DNA of 64,000 nucleotides. It comes from Lachnospiraceae bacterium (GTDB lineage Bacteria > Bacillota > Clostridia > Lachnospirales > Lachnospiraceae). A program made the position numbers and the translations under genes. A model generated the notes under the pieces. It saw nothing but the letters and a program-made list of their open reading frames with translations, made no database searches and was not told where the DNA came from. The stretch is taken from contig CAAGKF010000095.1 of the NCBI GenBank assembly GCA_900770345.1, forward strand, positions 10,048 through 74,047, in the 5' to 3' direction. Positions within the stretch are counted from its first letter, which is position 1, and each line of letters starts with the position of its first letter. Below, piece by piece: positions 1-8,312 of this stretch.

Positions 1-762
1 AAATACAGCTCCCTGCATACCTGCCGGAAAACCGATCTTTACAATGGCCCGCAGCTTCCTGGGCGTCAGACGCAGGCCGGAAAGAGAAAGCTTCATAGCT
101 CCCCGGGCTTCCATCAGACTTTTTAAAACAAGAAAGGCAGATACATGCTCTGAGAGCACCGTGGCCCAGCCCACGCCATCCACTCCCATTCCCAGCTGTA
201 CAACAAAGAAAAGGTTCAGCGCTACATTTACCACCCCGGCAGCAAAAAGGAAATACAGAGGCCGTCTGGTATCTCCCACTGCCCTTAAAATAGCCGCTCC
301 GAAGTTATACACCATCAGCGCGGGCATACCTGCAAAATATATCCTCATATATAACACCGACTGGCTCAGCACATCGTCAGGCGTGCCCATAAGCTGCAGA
401 AGCGGCGCCGCCGCAAAAAATCCCACTATCACCAGAAACAGGCCGCTTAAAATGCTCATGGCAACTGCTGTATGCACCGTTTCGCTGATATCCCTGGCTT
501 TCTGAGCTCCGTAATACTGGGCCACCAGTACATTAACACCCACCGAAAGACCCACAAATACATTGATCAGCAGATTGATCAGGGCAGAAGTTGAACCTAC
601 AGCCGCCAGAGCGCTGTTTCCCGCAAAGCGCCCCACTACAATAATATCCGCCGCGTTAAACAAAAGCTGGAGGATCCCGGAAAGCATCAATGGAACAGCA
701 AACAAAAGAATCTTCCCCAGAAGAGGACCACTGCACATATCAATCTCATAAGACTTTTTCAT
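1..762 (-). CDS. MATE family efflux transporter (C-terminus outside window)
   Basis: Reading frame open from an ATG at 762 to the window edge, so the first 254 residues are present. The N-terminus (MKKSYEIDMCSGPLLGKILL) and the repeated pattern of hydrophobic helices, with VAQYYGA, MGTP and VGDTRRPLY-type loops, are typical of the NorM/DinF-like MATE multidrug/sodium antiporters of Clostridia, which run about 450 residues. Roughly six membrane segments are visible. An SD-like AAGGAAG lies about 9 nt upstream of the ATG. Substrate cannot be read from sequence. It is transcribed away from the mntP unit, from a promoter at 789-817. The remaining half lies upstream of base 1. Confidence 0.9.
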   Translation of the reverse strand, partial: MKKSYEIDMCSGPLLGKILLFAVPLMLSGILQLLFNAADIIVVGRFAGNSALAAVGSTSALINLLINVFVGLSVGVNVLVAQYYGAQKARDISETVHTAVAMSILSGLFLVIVGFFAAAPLLQLMGTPDDVLSQSVLYMRIYFAGMPALMVYNFGAAILRAVGDTRRPLYFLFAAGVVNVALNLFFVVQLGMGVDGVGWATVLSEHVSAFLVLKSLMEARGAMKLSLSGLRLTPRKLRAIVKIGFPAGMQGAVF

Positions 763-788
763 AAATTCAGACTTCCTTTCGTCCTACC

Positions 789-817
789 AGTTTAGCACAG
801 GGAATTTCTTTTTACAA
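789..817 (-). promoter_or_regulatory. Promoter for the MATE gene
   Basis: On the minus strand TTGTAA, 17-nt spacer, TAAACT, about 30 nt upstream of the MATE ATG. Housekeeping-sigma type. It faces away from the mntP promoter at 832-860. Confidence 0.55.
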
Positions 818-831
818 TATGAGAATTTTTC

Positions 832-860
832 TTGACTTTTACCTTCCCGTCTATTATAAT
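832..860 (+). promoter_or_regulatory. Promoter for mntP riboswitch leader
   Basis: TTGACT (832-837), 17-nt spacer, TATAAT (855-860): near-consensus housekeeping promoter. Predicted start near 867, just before aptamer stem P1. Confidence 0.85.
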
Positions 861-865
861 GCAGC

Positions 866-998
866 AAGTGATAAGGGAGTAGTTGGCATGCGCAGCATGT
901 AATAAGGTCAACATACTGATAGTTTTCTATCTGGCTTTATTTGAAATAATGAGACTTATCTGCAGTCCCGGAGGATCGTGGCTGCAGGTAGGTCTTTT
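866..998 (+). ncRNA. yybP-ykoY manganese riboswitch
   Basis: Shows the family signatures in order: GGGAGTAG (875-882), GTCAACAT (907-914) and TGAGAC (950-955), with P1 closed by GATAAG (870-875) and CTTATC (955-960). The 3' P1 strand is also the 5' side of a long hairpin, 953-967 with 979-993, followed by TTTTT, which reads as an intrinsic terminator. Aptamer and terminator are therefore mutually exclusive, so Mn2+ binding should switch transcription on. This fits the known role of the family in front of Mn exporters. The downstream gene is mntP. Confidence 0.9.
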
Positions 999-1052
999 TC
1001 TTATACTTTCCCGGTCATTTCCACTATATACCACTACCAGGGAGGAAACAAA

Positions 1053-1613
1053 ATGTCATTAGCTGAATTATTTATCATTGCCGTAGGTTTATCCATGGAT
1101 GCCTTTGCCGTGGCCGTCTGTAAGGGCCTGGCCATGCCGAAAATGAACTGGAAGGGCGCGGGTATTGTCGGTTTGTACTTCGGAGGCTTTCAGGCTGCCA
1201 TGCCCCTTTTCGGCTACTTCCTCGGAGCGCGTTTCAGTCAGGCGATCCGTTCCTACGATCACTGGATCGCTTTTATCCTGCTGGCAGTCATCGGCGGCAA
1301 TATGATCAAGGAAGCTCTGGACAGCGAGGAGGAGCATGCGGATGCCTCCCTGGATGTCCGAAATATGACGCTTCTGGCCATCGCCACCAGTATTGACGCT
1401 CTGGCTGTGGGAGTGACCTTTGCTTTTCTGAATGTGGACATCGTTCCCGCCGTTTCTTTTATCGGTATCATCACATTTACCCTGTCTCTCATCGGAGTGA
1501 AGGTGGGCAATGTATTCGGCTGCCGCTACAAATCAAAAGCAGAACTTACCGGAGGCCTGATCCTGGTGCTTATGGGGATCAAAATCCTCCTGGAGCACCT
1601 GGGATTCATCTGA
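1053..1613 (+). CDS. mntP: Manganese efflux pump MntP
   Basis: 186 residues, the usual length for the MntP (former DUF204/YebN) family of Mn2+ exporters in the cytoplasmic membrane. Hallmarks are the two pseudo-repeats with conserved acidic residues in membrane segments: GLSMDAFAVAV near the N-terminus and ATSIDALAVGVTF near residue 110, ending in GIKILLEHLG. Start chosen at 1053 because GGGAGG (1040-1045) sits at ideal distance; an in-frame ATG at 978 lies within the end of the riboswitch hairpin and has no SD. The Mn riboswitch immediately upstream independently supports the function. Confidence 0.95.
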   Translation: MSLAELFIIAVGLSMDAFAVAVCKGLAMPKMNWKGAGIVGLYFGGFQAAMPLFGYFLGARFSQAIRSYDHWIAFILLAVIGGNMIKEALDSEEEHADASLDVRNMTLLAIATSIDALAVGVTFAFLNVDIVPAVSFIGIITFTLSLIGVKVGNVFGCRYKSKAELTGGLILVLMGIKILLEHLGFI

Positions 1614-1640
1614 AACATACATTACCGGGCACCATGTCAG

Positions 1641-1687
1641 ACAGCCCTGCCGAAGCCTTTTATCTAAGCTTCGGCAGGGCTGTTTTT
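1641..1687 (+). terminator. Intrinsic terminator after mntP
   Basis: 16-bp perfect stem (1641-1656 with 1667-1682, ACAGCCCTGCCGAAGC and its complement) followed by TTTTT. Confidence 0.9.
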
Positions 1688-1733
1688 ACCTGTCCGTTAA
1701 ATTTTCCCGCCCGGTCTTCTGCCTGCCGCCCGG

Positions 1734-2480
1734 TTACCTGCGCGCGCCGCTGGCATCCAGCTCATAGCCGTCTATGGTGCAGCTGCTTCTCATAACTCCG
1801 TCGGAGGGATTCAGATAATACCACTGTCCTTTATATTCCTGCCAGCCGGTCTTCATATATCCGTCTGTTCCAAACAGATACCACCTCTCATTGATCTGCG
1901 CCCAGGAAGTAAGATAGCCGCCCTGATACAGATACCTCCAGCCTTTGGCATCCTTCTCCCACTTTCCCAGAAGGATATTGCGGTACTTCTGCATATCCTC
2001 CTCCGGAAGAAGTGTAAAATAGATCTCCTCTCTGTCATCTCCATAACAGAATTCCACTACGTAGCATCTTTCCAGGCTGTCATAAAGGCCTCCTGAAGCC
2101 GCCTCCCGGGATACGGTTTCCGGACTTACTACAGGATAATTAACCCCCTCCTTCAATCCGTGGACCGTACACTCCAGATACTTCTGAGAATCACCGTCGT
2201 AGGTGATCAGATAATAATTCATGGTCACGTCATCAAGGCTGATGTCGCCTGAATCCCTGGTAATGGTGAACGTATCATACTCTGACGCTCTGTTCCCCAT
2301 TACATAAGATGTATACCCGTTATACACGGCCGTCTGACGGCTGTTCACATCCATGTGCAGAGTCACCGGCACATTCTGCGACGGAACGGCGGCAGCCTGC
2401 GCGCAAAACGGAGCAGACAACGCCATGACCGCTGCCAGCAGCCATGTTCCCAGCCATTTTACAGACCCGTACTGTTTCAT
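1734..2480 (-). CDS. Secreted protein with cell-wall/choline-binding-type repeats
   Basis: 248 residues. The N-terminus is a classical signal peptide (basic start, hydrophobic run, cleavage likely after CAQA near residue 30). Residues of about 30-170 are an unassigned domain. The last 75 residues hold three to four aromatic-rich repeats of the CW_binding_1 type (WRYLYQGGYLTSW, RWYLFGTDGYMKTGW, QWYYLNPSDGVM), known to bind choline or glycan in cell walls. SD GGAGGAGG lies just upstream of the ATG. It follows tyrS by 34 nt and is probably read through from it. Likely anchored on the cell surface; the role is not known. Confidence 0.8.
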   Translation of the reverse strand: MKQYGSVKWLGTWLLAAVMALSAPFCAQAAAVPSQNVPVTLHMDVNSRQTAVYNGYTSYVMGNRASEYDTFTITRDSGDISLDDVTMNYYLITYDGDSQKYLECTVHGLKEGVNYPVVSPETVSREAASGGLYDSLERCYVVEFCYGDDREEIYFTLLPEEDMQKYRNILLGKWEKDAKGWRYLYQGGYLTSWAQINERWYLFGTDGYMKTGWQEYKGQWYYLNPSDGVMRSSCTIDGYELDASGARR

Positions 2481-2514
2481 ACGGCATCCTCCTCCCGATC
2501 ATTCCCGTTTTCAC

Positions 2515-3741
2515 TTACTTTAAAATAATTTTCTTGAAATTCTTTTTACCGCGCTTTACCACAAGTCCCTCACCTGCAAACTGTTCTTTTGAGAACAGCG
2601 CCTTGATATCTTCCACAACAGTTCCGTCTGCGGACACACCGCCCTGCTCTACGTTTCTTCTTGCCTCGGAACGTGAAGCAGCCAGACCTGCTTTTGTAAG
2701 GATGGTCAGAATATCAATGGTACCGTCCTTAAAATCCTCCTCTGTCAGCTCACAGGTAGGCATATTTGCCGTACTGGCTCCTACTGAAAACAGAGCTCTT
2801 GCACCCTCCTGTGCCTTTGCAGCCTCTTCCTCTCCATGTACCAGCTTGGTAAGTTCAAAGGCAAGAATCTCCTTTGCCTGATTTAACTGGCTGCCTTCCC
2901 ACTTGTCCATCTCGTCGATCTGCTCCAACGGCAGGAAGGTCAGCATACGCAGACATTTCAGCACATCAGCGTCAGCCACATTTCTCCAGTACTGATAGAA
3001 ATCGAAGGGAGAGGTTTTCTCCGGATCCAGCCATACGGCGCCGGACTGGGTCTTGCCCATCTTCTTGCCCTCAGAATTCAGCAGCAGGGTAATGGTCATA
3101 GCGTGTGCGTCCTTGCCCAGCTTGCGGCGGATCAGTTCTGTACCGCCCAACATGTTGCTCCACTGATCATCGCCGCCAAACTGCATATTGCAGCCGTAGC
3201 GCTGGAATAACTCATAGAAGTCATAGCTCTGCATAATCATGTAGTTGAACTCAAGGAAGCTTAAGCCTTTCTCCATTCTCTGCTTGTAGCACTCGGCTCT
3301 CAGCATGTTGTTGACGGAGAAATGAGGACCCACTTCCCGCAGGAATTCAATGTAATTCAGACCCATCAGCCATTCCGCGTTGTTGACCATCAGGGCTTTT
3401 CCGTCGGAAAAATCAATGAACCGGCTCATCTGCTTCCTGAAGCATTCGCAGTTGTGCTGGATCATCTCCGGCGTCATCATCTTGCGCATATCGGTACGGC
3501 CGGAGGGATCACCGACCATGCCGGTGCCGCCGCCGATCAGGGCAATCGGCTTATTTCCTGCCATCTGCAGACGCTTCATCAGGCACAGAGCCATAAAGTG
3601 TCCTACGTGAAGGCTGTCTGCCGTAGGATCAAAACCGATATAAAATACGGCCTTACCTTCATTTACCATTTTTCTGATCTCTTCTTCATTTGTCACCTGA
3701 GCGATCAGACCTCTGGCGACCAGTTCTTCATAAATCTGCAT
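2515..3741 (-). CDS. tyrS: Tyrosyl-tRNA synthetase
   Basis: 408 residues, full length for TyrRS. Charges tRNA-Tyr. Class I signatures are visible: HVGH at residues 45-48, FGGDDQWSN in the tRNA/tyrosine pocket, and KKMGKT as the KMSKS loop near residue 230. A C-terminal S4 RNA-binding domain (about 340-405, SRSEARRNVEQGGVSADG) is present. Start placed at 3741 (MQIYEELVARG), where AGGAG is well spaced; an upstream in-frame ATG at 3771 lacks an SD. Preceded by a tyrosine T-box leader, so expression should rise when uncharged tRNA-Tyr accumulates. Confidence 0.97.
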   Translation of the reverse strand: MQIYEELVARGLIAQVTNEEEIRKMVNEGKAVFYIGFDPTADSLHVGHFMALCLMKRLQMAGNKPIALIGGGTGMVGDPSGRTDMRKMMTPEMIQHNCECFRKQMSRFIDFSDGKALMVNNAEWLMGLNYIEFLREVGPHFSVNNMLRAECYKQRMEKGLSFLEFNYMIMQSYDFYELFQRYGCNMQFGGDDQWSNMLGGTELIRRKLGKDAHAMTITLLLNSEGKKMGKTQSGAVWLDPEKTSPFDFYQYWRNVADADVLKCLRMLTFLPLEQIDEMDKWEGSQLNQAKEILAFELTKLVHGEEEAAKAQEGARALFSVGASTANMPTCELTEEDFKDGTIDILTILTKAGLAASRSEARRNVEQGGVSADGTVVEDIKALFSKEQFAGEGLVVKRGKKNFKKIILK

Positions 3742-3862
3742 CGTTTTTCTCTCCTCTTTCCGCATAAACATATTTTATCATATTTTTTCTTTCATGCAAG
3801 GGTCTGATTTTCGGCGGCTTTGTACAGAAAAGCAGCACTGCCGTTCTGAACTGCGGAGAAAT

Positions 3863-4153
3863 AAAAAAGCCCCGTCCTGCCAAAAGGACGAAGCATATTC
3901 TCCGTGTTACCACCTGATGTTTACGGTCAGCTCACACTGACCGCCTCTTCGAGTACTGGAAGCCCTCCTCTCAATACTCTAGCACGATAACGTGTGCGGG
4001 ATCCGTCGCAGCCTACTGGGCATCCTGCCGTTGGGTGCGAAGCTCAGAGATGTATTCACAGCCTGCTTTCCATGCGCCTCTCATCACCCGGCAGCTTTCT
4101 GTATGCTTTATGCAGACCACTACTTGTTCTCGTCACAGCCTATTCATGAAATT
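3863..4153 (-). ncRNA. T-box leader (tyrosine specifier) of tyrS
   Basis: On the minus strand, Stem I elements AGAAAGCTGCCGG and GATGAGAGGCG are followed by GAATACATCTCTGAGC, with specifier codon TAC (Tyr; complement of 4052-4054). The T-box core AGGTGGTAACACGG (complement of 3902-3915) carries the TGGT that pairs with the tRNA NCCA end. It is followed by a terminator hairpin (CGTCCT/AGGACG, 3873-3890) and TTTTTT. Uncharged tRNA-Tyr is expected to stabilise the antiterminator. Confidence 0.93.
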
Positions 4154-4159
4154 AGAACC

Positions 4160-4188
4160 ATTATAGACATGGTTTCCGTCTTTGTCAA
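4160..4188 (-). promoter_or_regulatory. Promoter for T-box/tyrS
   Basis: Minus strand TTGACA, 17-nt spacer, TATAAT: perfect consensus. The TGA inside TTGACA is the stop codon of the upstream transporter gene (4185-4187), so the promoter begins within that gene's last codons. Confidence 0.88.
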
Positions 4189-5117
4189 GCCCCTGCACTT
4201 TTTTGTTCCTTTCTCTGCGCAAAGGTAAGAACAAATACCGCCCCCAGGATCATGGCAAATCCCAGGAAATCCGCAGCTTCAAAAGAAGTCCCCAGCCACA
4301 GCACAGAAATAATAACCGCCGAAATGGGCTCCACGCTGGCCAGAACACTGCCCCTTAAAGGTCCGATCAGACTGACCCCCTGAAGATAAAGGCCAAAGGC
4401 AATGGCTGTTCCCACCACGATCACACCGATCAGCGCTCCCCAGGTCCCCCTATCCCAGATCAGTTCAAAATTCCAGGGACGTACCACAAGACACATGGCT
4501 GTTCCTCCGAAAAACATGCCGAAGCCCAGGACCTGATAAATATCATAGCGAACGATCAGCGTTCCCGGAACCATGGTATAGATAACAGAACTCACCGCCG
4601 CCAGAAGTCCCCAGAACAGGGCCTCTCCCGTGATGTGGAAGGTATGGATATCTCCGTGAGTTCCCAGCACAAATGTTCCCAGAAGCGACAGTCCGATTGC
4701 CGCTACTTCCAGTCCCCTGGGCAGGCGGTATTCCCGAAGGCACACCACAAGAAGAATCATGACCGGCGAAAGATACTGCAGGACCGTAGCTGTTCCCGCA
4801 TTGGAAGCCTGGATTGCCATAAAATAGGTGAACTGACAGAAGGTGATCCCAAAAAATGCGAAAGCCAGCAGGTGAAGGGCATCTCTCTTTTTCCGGAACA
4901 CATCCAGATTTCGCTTTCCGTGGAGAGCAAATCCCAGTGCGATCAGCAGCAGACCGGCAAAAAACAGCCGCAGCGATACAAGCCAGACAGCCTGCCCGCC
5001 TTTCTGCTGAAACAGATACTGTCCGCAGCAGCCGGAGAATCCCCAGCAGGTGCCTCCTGCCAGAGCCATTAACGTACCGATTCCCGCTTTATTTGTTCGT
5101 CTGTTTTCTGAATCCAT
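4185..5117 (-). CDS. EamA/DMT family transporter
   Basis: 310 residues with about ten hydrophobic helices arranged as two EamA repeats (about 10-145 and 160-300). GGTCWGFSG near the N-terminus and ASVEPISAVIISVLWLG in the second repeat are typical of drug/metabolite transporter superfamily permeases. Substrate unknown (amino-acid or metabolite exporters are common in the family). Has its own promoter at 5204-5232, divergent from the aroF promoter. Its stop codon is embedded in the tyrS promoter. Confidence 0.88.
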   Translation of the reverse strand: MDSENRRTNKAGIGTLMALAGGTCWGFSGCCGQYLFQQKGGQAVWLVSLRLFFAGLLLIALGFALHGKRNLDVFRKKRDALHLLAFAFFGITFCQFTYFMAIQASNAGTATVLQYLSPVMILLVVCLREYRLPRGLEVAAIGLSLLGTFVLGTHGDIHTFHITGEALFWGLLAAVSSVIYTMVPGTLIVRYDIYQVLGFGMFFGGTAMCLVVRPWNFELIWDRGTWGALIGVIVVGTAIAFGLYLQGVSLIGPLRGSVLASVEPISAVIISVLWLGTSFEAADFLGFAMILGAVFVLTFAQRKEQKSAGA

Positions 5118-5203
5118 ATCTTATCTCCCGCTTCTGTCCGGGAAGCCTTCGCTGTTCCCGGCTTCTTTCGTTTTCGTTCCCCGATGCTTTCCACCGATGT
5201 TTA

Positions 5204-5232
5204 GTTATACTTGCAAATCCTGCCTTTGTCAA
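5204..5232 (-). promoter_or_regulatory. Promoter for the EamA transporter
   Basis: Minus strand TTGACA, 17-nt spacer, TATAAC, about 90 nt upstream of the ATG. Confidence 0.7.
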
Positions 5233-5266
5233 CACTTTATCGAGTTTACGATTCAGACGGCAGCAC

Positions 5267-5294
5267 TGCCGCAACAATTCGTGCCGCAACAATT
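5267..5294 (+). repeat. Tandem 13-bp direct repeat upstream of aroF promoter
   Basis: TGCCGCAACAATT occurs at 5267-5279 and again at 5282-5294 (15-bp period), ending 13 bp before the -35 of the aroF promoter and 35 bp from the EamA -35. Placed like a regulator site between two divergent promoters; the regulator is unknown. Confidence 0.45.
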
Positions 5295-5307
5295 TTAAAA
5301 TGCGCTC

Positions 5308-5336
5308 TTTACGAATTTTCATTTCTATAATATAAT
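5308..5336 (+). promoter_or_regulatory. Promoter for aroF
   Basis: TTTACG, 17-nt spacer, TATAAT (5331-5336). The leader of about 85 nt contains a small GGCGG/CCGCC hairpin before the SD. Confidence 0.65.
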
Positions 5337-5428
5337 TAAAAACCAGAACGCATTTTCCCGCTCTGTACGCAGACCGGGATCAGGGCGGAAAGACCGCCTG
5401 TTCAAAAGATATTCGGAGGAGATAAAAA

Positions 5429-6460
5429 ATGGGATTCACATTTGTAAACAAGCTGCCTACACCGGCTGAAATACGTGAACAGTTTCCTCTGGCCGAGGAT
5501 CTGGCAGAGGTAAAACGTCAGCGGGACGAGGAGGTTGAGAAGGTCATTACCGGAAGAAGCAACAAATTTCTGGTTATTATCGGCCCCTGTTCTGCCGACA
5601 ACGAAGATGCAGTCTGCGACTATGTAAGCCGTCTTGTAAAGGTCCAGGAAAAAACAAAGGACAAGTTAATCATCATACCGAGAGTCTACACCAACAAGCC
5701 AAGAACCACCGGAGAAGGATACATGGGTATGGTCCACCAACCCGATCCCGAGAAAAAACCTGATATGTACGAAGGTATTCTGGCTATCCGACAGATGCAC
5801 ATGCGCATACTGCGGGAAACCGGTTTCTCTACTGCCGATGAGATGCTGTATCCGGACAATCTGGAATACCTGTCCGATATTATGTCCTATATTGCTGTAG
5901 GCGCCCGCTCCGTGGAGAATCAGTCCCACCGCCTGGTAGCCAGCGGCTGCGACGTACCCGTAGGAATGAAAAACCCCACCAGCGGAGACCTTACCGTTAT
6001 GTTAAATTCCGTAGTAGCGGCACAGCTGCCTCACCACTTTATTTTCCGCGGCGATGAGGTACAGTGTCCGGGCAATCCGCTGACTCACACCATTCTGAGA
6101 GGTGCAGTAAACAAGCACGGTCAGTGTCTGCCGAATTACCATTACGAAGACCTGAAGCTGCTGTTTGATCTGTACAGTCAGCGCAACCTGAAGAATCCGT
6201 CCTGCATCGTTGACACCAACCATTCCAATTCCAACAAGCAGTACAAGGAGCAGATCCGTATTGCCAAGGAAGTCCTTCACAGCCGCCGCCACTCCAATGA
6301 CATCCGTCATCTGGTAAAGGGACTGATGATCGAGAGCTACATCGAACCCGGAAACCACAAGATCGGTCAGCACTGCTACGGCCAGTCCATCACCGATCCG
6401 TGCCTGGGATGGGATGATTCCGAACGTCTTCTGTATGATATTGCAGATATGATCGACTGA
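5429..6460 (+). CDS. aroF: 3-deoxy-7-phosphoheptulonate (DAHP) synthase, AroFGH type
   Basis: 343 residues, normal for class I-alpha DAHP synthase, which condenses PEP and erythrose 4-phosphate in the first step of aromatic amino-acid synthesis. Visible signatures: GPCSADN (52-58, metal-ligand Cys), KPRTTGEGYMG in place of the usual KPRTTVGWKG, VGARSVENQSHR, GMKNPTSGD, and VDTNHSNSNK with metal-binding residues. GGAGGAG ends 7 nt before the ATG. Monocistronic, with its own promoter and a terminator at 6506-6557. The feedback specificity (Tyr, Phe or Trp) cannot be read. Confidence 0.95.
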   Translation: MGFTFVNKLPTPAEIREQFPLAEDLAEVKRQRDEEVEKVITGRSNKFLVIIGPCSADNEDAVCDYVSRLVKVQEKTKDKLIIIPRVYTNKPRTTGEGYMGMVHQPDPEKKPDMYEGILAIRQMHMRILRETGFSTADEMLYPDNLEYLSDIMSYIAVGARSVENQSHRLVASGCDVPVGMKNPTSGDLTVMLNSVVAAQLPHHFIFRGDEVQCPGNPLTHTILRGAVNKHGQCLPNYHYEDLKLLFDLYSQRNLKNPSCIVDTNHSNSNKQYKEQIRIAKEVLHSRRHSNDIRHLVKGLMIESYIEPGNHKIGQHCYGQSITDPCLGWDDSERLLYDIADMID

Positions 6461-6505
6461 CAGAATACAGACTCCAAAAGGATCTTTAAAAGCAGGAGTC
6501 TTCAC

Positions 6506-6557
6506 AAAAAGGAACCGGAAAGCAGTCTCCGCGAGACCGCATCCCGGTTCCTTTTTT
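6506..6557. terminator. Bidirectional terminator between aroF and uppP
   Basis: GGAACCGG (6511-6518) pairs with CCGGTTCC (6544-6551), with an inner GTCTC/GAGAC hairpin (6525-6537); A5 on the left and T7 on the right let it serve both converging genes. Confidence 0.85.
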
Positions 6558-6564
6558 ATTGATA

Positions 6565-7407
6565 TCAGCTGGCCAGCGCCGTAATTCCGAAATAAGCCAG
6601 AACCATAATACCCAAAACGATCCTGTAGTAACCAAAAAATTTAAAATCATGTCTGCGCACATATCCCATCAGGAATCGGATCGAATAAACGGATACCCCA
6701 AAAGCCACCAGCATTCCCAGAAGAGTATACACGATCTGAGGACCGGTAAACATATTTCCCTTCAGGAAGAACTTTACGATTTTTAAAAGACTTGCTCCAA
6801 ACATAACCGGGACTCCCAGAAAGAAGGAAAATTCCGCAGCCGCGCTTCGGGAACAGCCCAGGACCATCGCTCCCAGGATCGTCGCACCGGACCGTGAGGT
6901 CCCCGGAATCAGGGATAAAAGCTGAAACATGCCGATATAAAAAGCGGTTTTGGCGGATATCTGGCCGGTCTTATGATACTTTGGATCGGCGCAGAGACTG
7001 CTGTTTTCCAGAACGATGAACAGTACACCGTAAAGTATCAGTGTAAATGCCACCACATAGGCATTGTAAAGATGGGCATCCATCCAGTCATCCAGCAGCA
7101 GGCCGAAAACAGCCGCCGGCAGACATGCGATAATGATCTTGATCCATAAAGCCCAGGTGGCGTCCTTCTGCCTTCCGCTTTTTGATGGGCTGAAAGGGTT
7201 CAGACGGTCAAAATACATCACCGCCACTGCAAGAATCGCTCCCAGCTGGATCACCACCCGGAACATTTCCTTAAACGCTTCAGGCTGATCGAGGCGGATG
7301 ATCTCATCCACCAGTATCATATGACCGGTACTGCTGATAGGAAGCCATTCGGAAAATCCTTCCACGATACCGAGCACAATAATTTTCAAAATTTCCACTA
7401 AACTCAT
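6565..7407 (-). CDS. uppP: Undecaprenyl-diphosphatase UppP (BacA)
   Basis: 280 residues with about seven to eight membrane segments, standard for BacA/UppP, which dephosphorylates undecaprenyl pyrophosphate to recycle the lipid carrier for peptidoglycan and contributes to bacitracin tolerance. Both family motifs are present: EGFSEWLPISSTGH near residue 17 and PGTSRSGAT near 170. SD GGAGAG precedes the ATG. It lies 89 nt downstream of ung on the same strand. Confidence 0.96.
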   Translation of the reverse strand: MSLVEILKIIVLGIVEGFSEWLPISSTGHMILVDEIIRLDQPEAFKEMFRVVIQLGAILAVAVMYFDRLNPFSPSKSGRQKDATWALWIKIIIACLPAAVFGLLLDDWMDAHLYNAYVVAFTLILYGVLFIVLENSSLCADPKYHKTGQISAKTAFYIGMFQLLSLIPGTSRSGATILGAMVLGCSRSAAAEFSFFLGVPVMFGASLLKIVKFFLKGNMFTGPQIVYTLLGMLVAFGVSVYSIRFLMGYVRRHDFKFFGYYRIVLGIMVLAYFGITALAS

Positions 7408-7496
7408 AGTCTCTCCTTACTGCACCGGGAAAATCGTCACAGCCGGACTGCAACAGGGGTTCCTTCCCTCTGCCGTACATTGTATGTCTGATTCCC

Positions 7497-8171
7497 CTAT
7501 ATATTCTCAATCTGCCAGTCGATGGGCGTCAGTCCATGCTCTGTCAGGAAGGCATTGGTCTGACTGAAAGGACGGCTGCCGAAAAAGCCTCTGTAAGCGG
7601 AAAGAGGACTGGGATGAGGCGCTTCCAGAATCAGATGCTGCGGATTGTGCAGCATGGCCTTTTTCGCCTGCGCCGGTCTTCCCCAAAGGATAAAGACCAT
7701 AGGGCGGTCCTGTTCATCCAGAACCTTAATGGCGGCATCCGTAAACTGCTCCCAGCCGATATCATGATGAGAATTTGCCTGATGAGCTCTCACCGTAAGC
7801 ACGGTGTTGAGGAGCATAACGCCCTGATCCGCCCATTTCTTCAGATATCCGTTGTTGGGAATGTAGCAGCCCAGATCATCGTGAAGCTCCTGATAAATAT
7901 TCACCAGAGAGGGCGGAATATCCACATCCGGCTTCACGGAAAAACAAAGTCCGTGGGCCTGCCCGTCATTGTGATAGGGATCCTGTCCCAGGATCACCAC
8001 CTTTACCTGCGCCAGGGGCGTAAAGGAAAAGGCATTGAAAATATCATCGGGATCCGGAAATATCTTCCGGGTCTCATATTCATGTTTTACGGTATTGTAC
8101 AGCTTTCTGTAATATGGCTTTTTAAACTCAGCGCTTAAAGGCTGCAGCCAGTCATTGGATATCGCGGCCAT
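7497..8171 (-). CDS. ung: Uracil-DNA glycosylase, family 1
   Basis: 224 residues. Removes uracil from DNA in base excision repair. GQDPYH at residues 62-67 (catalytic Asp 64) and the HPSPLS loop near 180 are both intact, as is LLNTVLTV. Start set at 8171 because AAGGAG lies directly against the in-frame ATG at 8180 (zero spacing) but 9 nt from this one. Confidence 0.96.
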   Translation of the reverse strand: MAAISNDWLQPLSAEFKKPYYRKLYNTVKHEYETRKIFPDPDDIFNAFSFTPLAQVKVVILGQDPYHNDGQAHGLCFSVKPDVDIPPSLVNIYQELHDDLGCYIPNNGYLKKWADQGVMLLNTVLTVRAHQANSHHDIGWEQFTDAAIKVLDEQDRPMVFILWGRPAQAKKAMLHNPQHLILEAPHPSPLSAYRGFFGSRPFSQTNAFLTEHGLTPIDWQIENI

Positions 8172-8227
8172 ATCCTGCATCTCCTTTTCTTTTGTATAAA
8201 GCGACCCTGCGCCGCTCCCCTTTTCAA

Positions 8228-8259
8228 CATTGTAACACAGGAAACACGGGGTTACAATG
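8228..8259. repeat. Inverted repeat upstream of ung
   Basis: CATTGTAAC (8228-8236) and GTTACAATG (8251-8259), perfect 9-bp arms around a 14-bp centre, 57 bp before the ung start. No U-tract, so more operator-like than terminator-like. Confidence 0.4.
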
Positions 8260-8312
8260 GAAAGTAATTACTACAGCCTCACGGTATGAAAGTAATTACT
8301 ACAGTCTCACGG
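8260..8312. repeat. 28-bp-period tandem duplication over the hisF stop
   Basis: A 25-bp word (starts GAAAGTAATTACTACAG) at 8260-8284 recurs at 8288-8312 with one change. The second copy holds the last codons and stop of hisF, so the first is a non-coding duplicate of the gene's tail. Confidence 0.75.
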
